Positions 18,507-26,595 of a DNA stretch of 64,000 nucleotides are shown piece by piece. Each line of letters begins with the position of its first letter. Position 1 is the first letter of the stretch. Where the stretch lies: NCBI GenBank assembly GCA_019119495.1, contig DWWX01000015.1:1-64000 (forward strand). Direction: 5' to 3'. The translations under genes and the position numbers were made by a program. A model generated the notes under the pieces. The model made no database searches. It saw only the letters and a program-made list of their open reading frames with translations, and was not told the origin of the DNA. Source of the stretch: Candidatus Gemmiger stercorigallinarum. GTDB lineage: Bacteria; Bacillota; Clostridia; Oscillospirales; Ruminococcaceae.

Positions 18507-19745
18507 TTATCCCGCGCCGAACAGGTCGGCCAGGGCGCGGGCGGCGTACTCGCCGGCGCGCAGGGCTTCGGCCAGCGTGTTGGCGTGGCCGCCGATCTCG
18601 ATCAGCAAGCTGCCGGTGGAGAGATCCTGGTTGTAAAAGCGGTAGCCGCACAGCACCGGCCGGGTCAGGCCGGGGTACAGTGTCTCCATGCGGGTCTCCC
18701 AGGCGGCGGCAAAGGCCAGGTTCTGCTTCCAGTTGGGCAGCGGCACCGTGCTGCCGTTGCCGCACCCGGCAATGATCATCACCTGGGCGGTGTCCTGGCC
18801 GTCGATCTGCGTCAGCGGCTTGAGCCGGGCGCCGTCCTGCTCGATGGCGTCCCGGTGCACGTCCAGGATCACCTGGATGCTGGGGTACTGCTCCAGATAG
18901 GCGCGCGCCGTCGCGGCGCTGCGGTCATAGCTTTCGGTGTAGCTGGGCGAGTCGTGCAGTGTCTCGTCGTGCAGCGTGTTGATGCCCGCCTCGTTCAAAA
19001 CCTGGGCCATGCGGGCGCCCACCGCGCACATGTTCACCGCGGTGTCCAGGTCGCGGGCGGAAAAGCCGGGCTCGTACCAAAGCTCTGCCCAGGGCTGGTA
19101 GCACTCGGTGGCGTGGGTGTGCAAGATCAGCACCTGGGGCTCGTCGCTGTTCCGTTCAATGGAAAAGGGCAGCCCGGCGGCTGCGGCCTCGGCCAGCACG
19201 CTGTCGGGGTTTTGGGTGCTGTTGCGGATGCTGCCCGCCTCCAGCGTCACATAGCCCTCGCCGCTGCCCTGGCGGAAGGTCTGCGCCACAATGTCGCCGG
19301 CGTCGTCGGGGCGGTCGGGGGCGTCAAGCAGCACTGCCTCCGGCTCCGGCAGCGGCGTGGACTGGGGCGCGCTGTCCCCGGTATCGCCGGCGGTCTCGGC
19401 GGTGGCGGCGGGCGCTGGGGAGACTTCCGCAGCCGCCGGGACGGGCGCGGACGCATCGCCGGCAGGCGCGCCGGGCGCCGTATCTTCGGGGGCGGTGCCC
19501 TGGGCGGGAGCCGCCCCGTCCGCCAGCAGCGGCAGTGCCGCCGGCTGGGCCAGCAGCACCGCCGCTGCGCCCGCCCAGCCGCCCGGCGGCAGGCAGCCCA
19601 GCGCCAGCGCGCAGGCCGCCGCAGTCACGGCGGTCAGCGCCGCCGCCATAATCCGCCGCAGCAGCCGGTACAAGCCCTTCAATGCCCGCGCCCCCTCTCT
19701 TGCCGCCGGCGCGGCCGCAACGCCCGGCCGCGCTCTCAGCCCCAT
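18507..19745 (-). CDS. spoIIP: Stage II sporulation protein P
   Basis: VLILHTHATECYQP, MCAVGARMAQVLNEAGINTLHDETLHD, YTESYDRSAATARAYLEQYPSIQVILDVHRDAIEQDG, SGLLIEIGGH-like GSLLIEIGGHANTL. Confidence 0.93.
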   Translation of the reverse strand: MGLRARPGVAAAPAAREGARALKGLYRLLRRIMAAALTAVTAAACALALGCLPPGGWAGAAAVLLAQPAALPLLADGAAPAQGTAPEDTAPGAPAGDASAPVPAAAEVSPAPAATAETAGDTGDSAPQSTPLPEPEAVLLDAPDRPDDAGDIVAQTFRQGSGEGYVTLEAGSIRNSTQNPDSVLAEAAAAGLPFSIERNSDEPQVLILHTHATECYQPWAELWYEPGFSARDLDTAVNMCAVGARMAQVLNEAGINTLHDETLHDSPSYTESYDRSAATARAYLEQYPSIQVILDVHRDAIEQDGARLKPLTQIDGQDTAQVMIIAGCGNGSTVPLPNWKQNLAFAAAWETRMETLYPGLTRPVLCGYRFYNQDLSTGSLLIEIGGHANTLAEALRAGEYAARALADLFGAG

Positions 19746-19831
19746 GTGTATGCGGGGCGGCGGCGTTTTAGCCCGGACGCCCGCCGGGCCTGGCTGCCGC
19801 AAAATATTTCGTCTTTTTTGGAAAAAACCAC

Positions 19832-19860
19832 TTGCATCCCGGCGGGGACTATGGTATTAT
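19832..19860 (+). promoter_or_regulatory. Promoter TTGCAT-N17-TATTAT for rpsT
   Basis: 17-bp spacing, followed by AAGCAAGGAGG ribosome binding site. Confidence 0.6.
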
Positions 19861-19898
19861 ATGGTGTACTGTTATGGGGAAGCAAGGAGGTGGAACGA

Positions 19899-20165
19899 AT
19901 GCCCAACATCAAATCTCAGAAGGACCGCGTTGTCCAGGCCAAGAAAGAGGCCATGCACAATAAGGCCGTCAAGTCCAACCTGAAAACAGTCATCAAGAAG
20001 GCAAACGCCGCCATCGTCAGCAACGACGAGAACAAGGACGCCGCCATCAAGGCCGCGGTCTCTGCCATCGACTCTGCCAAGAGCAAGGGTGTCATCCACA
20101 AGAACACCGCTGCCCGCAAGATCAGCCGTATGGCCAAGCGCGCCAACAAGGCCGCCGCTCAGTGA
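19899..20165 (+). CDS. rpsT: 30S ribosomal protein S20
   Basis: MPNIKSQKDRVVQAKKEAMHNKAVKSNLKTVIKKA...KGVIHKNTAARKISRMAKRANKA. Confidence 0.97.
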   Translation: MPNIKSQKDRVVQAKKEAMHNKAVKSNLKTVIKKANAAIVSNDENKDAAIKAAVSAIDSAKSKGVIHKNTAARKISRMAKRANKAAAQ

Positions 20166-20188
20166 TCTGCGAACCAGACCAAGGAAAC

Positions 20189-20221
20189 AATGCCCGCCGT
20201 GTTTTTACGGCGGGCATTTTT
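20189..20221 (+). terminator. Rho-independent terminator of rpsT
   Basis: AATGCCCGCCGTGTTTTTACGGCGGGCATTTTT. Confidence 0.9.
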
Positions 20222-20298
20222 CGTGCTGCTGCGGCGGGGGAGGCACGGCAGGGGAATTGATATTATGCGTGCGGGCGGCCGGGGATGTGTAACAGCCC

Positions 20299-20475
20299 GG
20301 AAGGATACTTGCAGGGCCAGGTGCGGCACCCCTCCGTCTGCGCCTGCGGCGCATCCACCTCCCCTTACAGGGGAGGCATTTGAAGCCGCCGCTGGAAAGG
20401 CTCCCCTGTAAGGGGAGCTGGCGGCAAGGCCGCCTGAGGGGTGCATTGCTGCTTTGTATCAGGGGTATCTTCCAA
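20299..20475. repeat. MITE-like inverted-repeat element, short form (copy C)
   Basis: Core 20326-20444: GCACCCCTCCGTC...CTCCCCTTACAGGGGAG...CTCCCCTGTAAGGGGAG...GAGGGGTGC; same flanking CCCGGAAGGATACTTGCAGGGC as copy A. Confidence 0.75.
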
Positions 20476-20646
20476 AACCCGGCAGAATCTTGCCCTGCAT
20501 TCCCTCGGGACGCTGACGGCACCGCCCCGTGCCTTGTATTGCAGGACGGGCTTCCACGCTCGCCGGAAAGGTTTGCGGCGGAAAACGCTGCGGTTTTGTA
20601 CAAATGCCAGCTGCCGGACCCTTCATTCGGGGGCGGCAGCCCGCCG

Positions 20647-21093
20647 TCAGGGCGCGAACTTCCCCGCCGCCCAGTACAGGATCCCCCACACCCAGGACGC
20701 CAGCGTGCCAAAGGCCAGCACCGGGCCGGCAATGATAAAGATCTTGGCCCCCACGCCGGTCACCCAGCCCTCGGCCTTGAACTCGATGGCCGGGCTGACC
20801 ACCGAGTTGGCAAACCCCGTGATGGGCACCAGCGTGCCGGCGCCGGCTTTGGCGCCCAGCTTCTGGTACCAGCCTGCCGCCGTGGCCGCCGCGGACAGAA
20901 AGATCAGCGAGATGCTGGTCAGCGTGCCGGCCAGCTCGGCGTCGTACCACTGCAGCCAGAACTGGCGCAGGCATTCGCCCAGCAGGCAGATGGCGCCGCC
21001 CACAAAAAACGCCCACAGGCAGTCTTTCAGCACCGGCGAGTGGGGCGTGGCTTTGCGGGTCATCTCGGCATAGCGTTTGGGGTCCAGCTTCAT
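20647..21093 (-). CDS. spoVAC: Stage V sporulation protein AC
   Basis: SPVLKDCLWAFFVGGAICLLGE, GTLVPITGFANSVVSPAIEFKAEGWVTGVGAKIFIIAGPVLAFGT. Confidence 0.92.
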   Translation of the reverse strand: MKLDPKRYAEMTRKATPHSPVLKDCLWAFFVGGAICLLGECLRQFWLQWYDAELAGTLTSISLIFLSAAATAAGWYQKLGAKAGAGTLVPITGFANSVVSPAIEFKAEGWVTGVGAKIFIIAGPVLAFGTLASWVWGILYWAAGKFAP

Positions 21094-21204
21094 GGGGGTC
21101 ACGGTCCTTTCCTGTGGGCAGATGGCGGCGGGCGGCCGCTGCGGGCGCCCCGCTCCTTTCTGCATCATGCCGCAAAGCCGCCCCGTTTATGCACGGCCGC
21201 CCCC

Positions 21205-21771
21205 TCAGCCGCCAAAAAATACCACGTTGCCGCGGTAGTAAGGCTCCGGCACCATGGTGCGGTAAAGTGTCTCCAAATCGGCGCGGATGTCCGCGTCGGA
21301 CTCGGCGCCGCCGCAGGGCAGGGCGTAGATCTGGTACCGCACGCCGAACAGCAGGCTTTCCATGGCGGTGGGCCTGGCCCCGGCCCGCAGATAGAACCCC
21401 ACCCGCCGCCGGGCCGCGGCCGGGTCGGGGGCGCAGGCGGGGTGCTCGCACTCAATGATCAGCGTCTGCCGGCTTGGCGCATAATGGCCTGCCAGGGCCT
21501 GCAGCGCCCGCGTGCCCACGCCGCCGCCCCGCCGTTCAGGCAGCACCGCAAAGTAGTCCAGCAGCGCGCCGGGGCAGCCGGGCAGCACCACCAGCCAGGC
21601 GTAGGCGGCCAGCGCGCCGTCCTCGTACAGGGCCAGCGGCTCGTACAGGCCGCGGCGCATCAGCCCCTGCACCGAGGCAAACGGCTTCAGCTCGCTGGGC
21701 GGGAAATCCTGCACCATATAGCTGCGGTAAATCTGATCGGCCTGCTGCTCGTTCAAAAGTCGGATCTCCAT
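21205..21771 (-). CDS. GNAT family N-acetyltransferase
   Basis: MEIRLLNEQQADQIYRSYMVQDFPPSELKPF...LLDYFAVLPERRGGGVGTRALQAL. Confidence 0.82.
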   Translation of the reverse strand: MEIRLLNEQQADQIYRSYMVQDFPPSELKPFASVQGLMRRGLYEPLALYEDGALAAYAWLVVLPGCPGALLDYFAVLPERRGGGVGTRALQALAGHYAPSRQTLIIECEHPACAPDPAAARRRVGFYLRAGARPTAMESLLFGVRYQIYALPCGGAESDADIRADLETLYRTMVPEPYYRGNVVFFGG

Positions 21772-21887
21772 GGCCGAAGCCCCCTTTCCCCCAAATACAC
21801 GTTTTGCGGCGCGTTTTGCCGCGTCACGTACCTCTATCTTACAGTATAGCAGCAAAAGCTGCAAATGTTCGCCCACGGCGGCAGCCA

Positions 21888-21923
21888 AAACCGCCGCGGC
21901 CCCTGTACAGGCCGCGGCGGTTT
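21888..21923. promoter_or_regulatory. 36-nt inverted repeat AAACCGCCGCGGCC(CC)TGTACAGGCCGCGGCGGTTT at the prmA promoter
   Basis: 17-bp complementary arms (one CC bulge), immediately upstream of TATAAT (21928-21933), in a divergent intergenic region. Confidence 0.6.
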
Positions 21924-21988
21924 CGTGTATAATAAAACCAAAATCAAGAAAACATCTGACGGGGCCGCCGCCCCGGGGAGGAACACCC

Positions 21989-22903
21989 ATGGAATGGACC
22001 GATATCCGCATCACCGTGCCGCAGCAGTACGCCGAGACCGCCGAGGCCATCGCCACGATGGTCTCCAACGGCGGCATTTACATTGAGGATTACAGCGACC
22101 TGGAACAGCAGGCCTGGGAGATCGCCCATGTGGACCTGATCGAGCAGGAGCTGCTGGACAAGCCGCGGGACATCGTCATCGTGCACATGTACCTGGCCCC
22201 CGACGAAAACCCCGCCGAGGTCCTGCCGCTGTTCCGCGAGCGGCTGGACGCGGCCGGGGTGCCCTACACGCTGGACACCGCCGGCGTACAGCAGGAGGAC
22301 TGGCAGAACGCCTGGAAAAAGTATTACCACGCCATGGACATCGGCAGCCGGCTGGCCATCGTGCCGGGGTGGGAGAGCTACGACACCGACCGCATCCGGA
22401 TCACCATGGACCCCGGCCTGGCCTTCGGCACCGGCACCCACGAGACCACCGCCCTCTGCCTGGAACTGCTGGACAGCCTGGTGCAGGGCGGCGAGCGGGT
22501 GCTGGACGTGGGCACCGGCTCCGGCATACTGGCCATTGCGGCGCTGAAACTGGGCGCCCGCGAGGCCGACGGCGTGGACATCGACCCCATGTGCGTGCGC
22601 ACCGCCGGCGAGAACGCGGAACGCAACGGCGTGGACGGCCGCTTCCGGGTGCTGGTGGGCGATCTGTCCGACAAAGCCGAGGGCGTCTACGACATCATCA
22701 CCGCCAACATCGTGGCGGCAGCCATCCTGTCGCTGGCACCGGCGGTACCCGCCCTGATGGCGCCGGGGGCAAAGTTCATCTGCTCCGGCATCATTGACGA
22801 GCGCAAGGACGAGGTGCTGGCCGGCCTGCAGGCCAGCGGCCTGCGCCCGGTGGAGATCAAAGAAAAGCGCGGCTGGGTGTGCATTTTGTGCGAGAAAGCC
22901 TGA
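21989..22903 (+). CDS. prmA: Ribosomal protein L11 methyltransferase
   Basis: WTDIRITVPQQYAETAEAIATMVSNGGIYIED, DPGLAFGTGTHETTALCLELL, VLDVGTGSGILAIAALKLGA, ITANIVAAAILSLAP. Confidence 0.97.
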   Translation: MEWTDIRITVPQQYAETAEAIATMVSNGGIYIEDYSDLEQQAWEIAHVDLIEQELLDKPRDIVIVHMYLAPDENPAEVLPLFRERLDAAGVPYTLDTAGVQQEDWQNAWKKYYHAMDIGSRLAIVPGWESYDTDRIRITMDPGLAFGTGTHETTALCLELLDSLVQGGERVLDVGTGSGILAIAALKLGAREADGVDIDPMCVRTAGENAERNGVDGRFRVLVGDLSDKAEGVYDIITANIVAAAILSLAPAVPALMAPGAKFICSGIIDERKDEVLAGLQASGLRPVEIKEKRGWVCILCEKA

Positions 22904-22944
22904 CCGGCGGGGCGTTCACGCCCGCCGGGGGGCTTGCGGCGGCC

Positions 22945-23245
22945 CGGAAGGGGATTGGCAAGGCAAGGCACCGCACCCCTCCGCCATCGCTGACGCGATG
23001 CCACCTCCCCTTACAGGGGAGGCTTTTGGAACGGCAGGCTCTCTATAAAGCTTCCCCTGCAAGGGGCTGCGGAGTCGAGCGCCGCCTGCGGCGGATACAG
23101 CGAGACGGAGCAGGTGCAGCGGTCGCAGAGCACAAGCGTGCTTCAGCGCGCGCCGTGCGATGCGGGCACCGCAAACCGGACGGTGGATGCGCCGCAAGGT
23201 GCAGACGGAGGGATGCATTGCCGCGCAGCTTTACCGGTATCCTAC
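22945..23245. repeat. MITE-like inverted-repeat element, long form (copy D)
   Basis: Core 22973-23216; internal block GCTGCGGAGTCGAGCGCCGCCTGCGGCGGATACAGCGAGACGGAGCAGGTGCAGCGG... nearly identical to copy B (5036-5321). Confidence 0.8.
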
Positions 23246-23269
23246 AAAGCCCGGCAGGGCCTTGCCCGG

Positions 23270-23565
23270 CATCCGTAGGGGACGATGCTTGCATCGTCCC
23301 GGAAACCCTGCTACGTAGTAAACCCCAGGCGGCGGGCGAGATCGCCCGCCCTACAAAGCCCCTGTAAACGGGCAGTAACACAAAAAGCAGCAGCCCTTTG
23401 TCAGACCCGACCGCAGGCCGATGCAATCATCGGCCCCTACGCAGAGGGGCGGCGCTCCATAACCGTCATCCACCTACCATGCCTGCCGTCCCCGCTTATG
23501 CAGCCCGTTTGCCTTGCATTGTAGGGCGGGGCGTTCACGCCCGCCGGGGGGCTTGCGGCGGCACA
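23270..23565. repeat. Cluster of short hairpin repeat units (CGTAGGGGACGATGC..GCATCGTCCC; GGCCGATGCAATCATCGGCCCC; GTAGGGCGGGGCGTTCACGCCCGCC)
   Basis: Same three hairpin types occur at 4754-5030 and 5354-5516. Confidence 0.75.
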
Positions 23566-23790
23566 GACCTCGCGGGCCAATGCAAACGCCGTCCCCTGCA
23601 AAGGGGCGTTTCCTGCAAGCATCCGCCTTCCGCCAAACCCGACCGCGGGCCTACGAAGGAAACCGGAAGAACACATCGCCCCCGGAAGAACGCCGCACCC
23701 CCGGAAGGGAGGGCCGTCCCGGCGGGATACGCGCAAAACCGGATGCCGGATCTCCATGCCCCATACCGCCCCACAAGAAGGGAGAAACCA

Positions 23791-24528
23791 TTGCCTCACC
23801 GTTACTTTACAACCGACATCGGCGGCGGGCGCGCGGCGCTGACCGGCCCCGACGCCCACCACCTGGCCGACGTGATGCGCGGCCGGGTGGGGGACACCGT
23901 CGTCCTGTGCGACGCAAACGCCGTCGAGTACACCGGCACCATCACCGCCATCGCCCCCGGCCGGGTGGAGTTCTCGGTCAGTGAGGGTTACCCCAGCGCC
24001 GCCGAGCCGTCGGTGGAGGTCACCCTCTATGCCGGCTACCCCAAACAGGGCAAGCTGGAGGACATCATCCGCCACAGCGTCGAGCTGGGCGTGCGCCGGG
24101 TGACGCCCTTTTTCAGCCGCTACTGTGTGGCCGCCCCAAAAAAGGAGGACGCCAAGCGGGAGCGGTACAGCCGCATCGCCGCCGAGGCCGCCAAACAGTG
24201 CGGCCGGGGCATCCTGCCCGAAGTGACGCTGCCGCTGCCGGACTTTGCCGCCGTCTGCGATCGGCTGAAAACCTACGACCTGGCGCTGTTTTTCTACGAG
24301 TGCGGCGGCGTGCCGCTGCGCAGCCTGCTGCCCGGCGACCCGGCCCGCCCGCCCCGGAAGATCGCCCTGATCACCGGCAGCGAGGGCGGCTTCTCGCCGC
24401 AGGAAGCCGCGGCCGCCGCGGCCGCCGGCGCGGTGGCGGTGGGCCTTGGCCCCCGCATCCTGCGGTGCGAGACCGCGCCGCTGGCCGTGCTGTCCGCCGT
24501 GATGACGCTGACCGGCAACCTGGAATGA
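23791..24528 (+). CDS. rsmE: 16S rRNA (uracil1498-N3)-methyltransferase (TTG start likely)
   Basis: LPHRYFTTD...LTGPDAHHLADVMRGRVGD, YAGYPKQGKLEDIIRHSVELGVRRVTPFFSRYCV, ITGSEGGFSPQEA, LGPRILRCETAPLAVLSAVM. Confidence 0.94.
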   Translation: MPHRYFTTDIGGGRAALTGPDAHHLADVMRGRVGDTVVLCDANAVEYTGTITAIAPGRVEFSVSEGYPSAAEPSVEVTLYAGYPKQGKLEDIIRHSVELGVRRVTPFFSRYCVAAPKKEDAKRERYSRIAAEAAKQCGRGILPEVTLPLPDFAAVCDRLKTYDLALFFYECGGVPLRSLLPGDPARPPRKIALITGSEGGFSPQEAAAAAAAGAVAVGLGPRILRCETAPLAVLSAVMTLTGNLE

Positions 24529-24718
24529 CCCCCGCCGGCCGGGGGCTTTGCTGCGCCGCGCCGCAGCCGCCGCAAAACCGCACGATCTGCGCCGCACGGC
24601 CCTGCCCCGACGGCGGGTTTTTGCAAAAACAGCGCAATATCGACAATATACTGCCGCCCGCGCCGCGGTGCGGCAAAAAACGCTACTTTTTTGTCTCCAA
24701 TTTTTTACAGGTTGGGCG

Positions 24719-24747
24719 TTGTATTCCCCGGCAGGGTCGGGTATAAT
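24719..24747 (+). promoter_or_regulatory. Promoter TTGTAT-N17-TATAAT
   Basis: Correct spacing upstream of the 24829 gene. Confidence 0.6.
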
Positions 24748-24828
24748 AAAAGTACTTCGGCGGTACCGGGGCGAACGCCGGGCCGCAGTCTCGCCGCTTG
24801 CGGCGAAATGTAAGGGAGGTTCACCACC

Positions 24829-25068
24829 ATGATGAAGAAATCGACGTTTGGCGCCGCGCTGGCGTTCCTGGCCGCTGTGGCCGGCGTGCTGACTGCGGTC
24901 GCGCTGTACCTGTACCGCCGCGAGAAGGAACTGGACGAGTACGAAAAGCTGCTGTTCAGCGACGAGTACGACGACGATGACGACATGGAGCCGATGGAGG
25001 ACGACGAGGAACCCGCCGCCCCCGGCACCGAGCCCGCTCCCGAAACGGACGGCGAGATCTCGTTCTGA
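24829..25068 (+). CDS. Small membrane-anchored acidic protein (79 aa)
   Basis: N-terminal TM helix, Asp/Glu-rich tail (DEYDDDDDMEPMEDDEE); ribosome binding site AAGGGAGG upstream. Confidence 0.65.
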   Translation: MMKKSTFGAALAFLAAVAGVLTAVALYLYRREKELDEYEKLLFSDEYDDDDDMEPMEDDEEPAAPGTEPAPETDGEISF

Positions 25069-25252
25069 TGCGTTTTGCAGCGCCATGATCCTCTTGTTCG
25101 GCCGGGCGGCCGCCGCGCACGGCAACGTGCGGCTGTGCGGACGCCCGGCCGGACTTTATACCTCCAAAATGCCCCGGAAACGCCGCCGCTGACGGCTTTG
25201 CGCCCCGGCGTTTCGTTTACATGACCGGCCGCCCGGCCGGGAGGGAGACACA

Positions 25253-26500
25253 ATGAAAAAGCTGATCCTGTGGCTGCTGATGGTGGTGCTGTTTGTGGCG
25301 GTGCTGCTGGGCGGTACTGTCGGCGCCATTTACTATATGACCGACGAGGGCGACATGCCCGCCGAGACCGCCACCTTTGGCGGCGTCGCGCTGGAAAATG
25401 TCGGCTACGAGTGGGATGTGCCCGTCCTTGGCGGCGTTGTCTACAAAAATTATTACGAGCCTTCGACGCTGACGGTGCAGCAGCTGGGCGACCTGGGGTC
25501 CGAGCGGCCTGAGCTGGTCCTGCCCGACTGGGTCAGCCAGGCCGACCTGACGCTGACCGCCCCCGACGGCACCGTCGCCTACCAGGGCGACGCCGCCGGC
25601 TACGCCGACTTTGCCTACACCCAAAACGGCCAGTACACCCTTTCGCTGACGCTGCGCCAGCTCAGCACGGACAAGCCCGCCAAGCCTATCGGCTGGTATC
25701 TGTACCAGGCCAGCTTTACCGTGCAGTTTGAGCCCAAAGTGGAGCTGAGCAAGACCCGCGCCGCCCAGGGGGACGCGGTGGCGATCCTGCTGACCGGCGT
25801 GCTGGGCGACGGCACCCCCCAGGCCGAGACCGACCTGGGCACCATCCGCTTCCACCCGGTATCCGGCGGCTGGATGGGCTACCTGGGCATCCCCTACAAC
25901 TGCGCCGGCGGCGGCACCATCCACATCACCTGCGGCGACACGGCGGTGGACGTGGAGCTGACCGTCACCTCCACCAACTACCCCAGCGTCGTCAGCCAGG
26001 CGTCGGAGCCGGCCACCGCCGCCGCCAACGAGGAATACCGCAACGCCATCTGGCCGTTATACGAGACCTCGGCCGAGAATAAACTGTGGTCGGGGGCCTT
26101 TACCGCACCCAGCGCCGGCAGCGTGGCGGTGGAGTACGGCACCATCTACCTGGTGGACGGCACCCGCGACGGCCAGGCCACCGGCCTGACCTACGACGCG
26201 CCGGAGGGCAGCGACGTGGTCAGCCCCCAGGCCGGCGTGGTGGACTATGCCGGCACTTTGCAGCTGACCGGCGGCACGGTGGTCATCGACCACGGCTGCG
26301 GCGTCAAGAGCTATCTGTTCGGCCTGGGCGAAGTCAGCGTCCAGCGGGGTCAGACAGTCCAGGCCGGGGAGCTGGTGGGCAAAGCCGCCGCCGACCATGA
26401 CCTGATCTACGAGATCCGCATCGCCAACAAGTCGGTGGACCCGGCGCTGGCCATCAAGGGCCAGAGCGGGCTGCAATACCGCGAAAATCTGTCCTCCTGA
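25253..26500 (+). CDS. M23/LytM-like domain protein (probable pseudoenzyme), membrane-anchored
   Basis: TM, Ig-like domains, C-terminal VVIDHGCGVKSYLFGLGEVSVQRGQTVQAGELVGKAAADHDLIYEIRI; canonical YaHL and HLHFEI histidines absent. Confidence 0.75.
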   Translation: MKKLILWLLMVVLFVAVLLGGTVGAIYYMTDEGDMPAETATFGGVALENVGYEWDVPVLGGVVYKNYYEPSTLTVQQLGDLGSERPELVLPDWVSQADLTLTAPDGTVAYQGDAAGYADFAYTQNGQYTLSLTLRQLSTDKPAKPIGWYLYQASFTVQFEPKVELSKTRAAQGDAVAILLTGVLGDGTPQAETDLGTIRFHPVSGGWMGYLGIPYNCAGGGTIHITCGDTAVDVELTVTSTNYPSVVSQASEPATAAANEEYRNAIWPLYETSAENKLWSGAFTAPSAGSVAVEYGTIYLVDGTRDGQATGLTYDAPEGSDVVSPQAGVVDYAGTLQLTGGTVVIDHGCGVKSYLFGLGEVSVQRGQTVQAGELVGKAAADHDLIYEIRIANKSVDPALAIKGQSGLQYRENLSS

Positions 26501-26595
26501 CGGCAGCGGTCAGACCGGTGCCCGGCAATATGACCCAACGCACACAACGCATACCAAAAATGAGCACAGCAATGGAACAACATGGTGGAGAAAGT

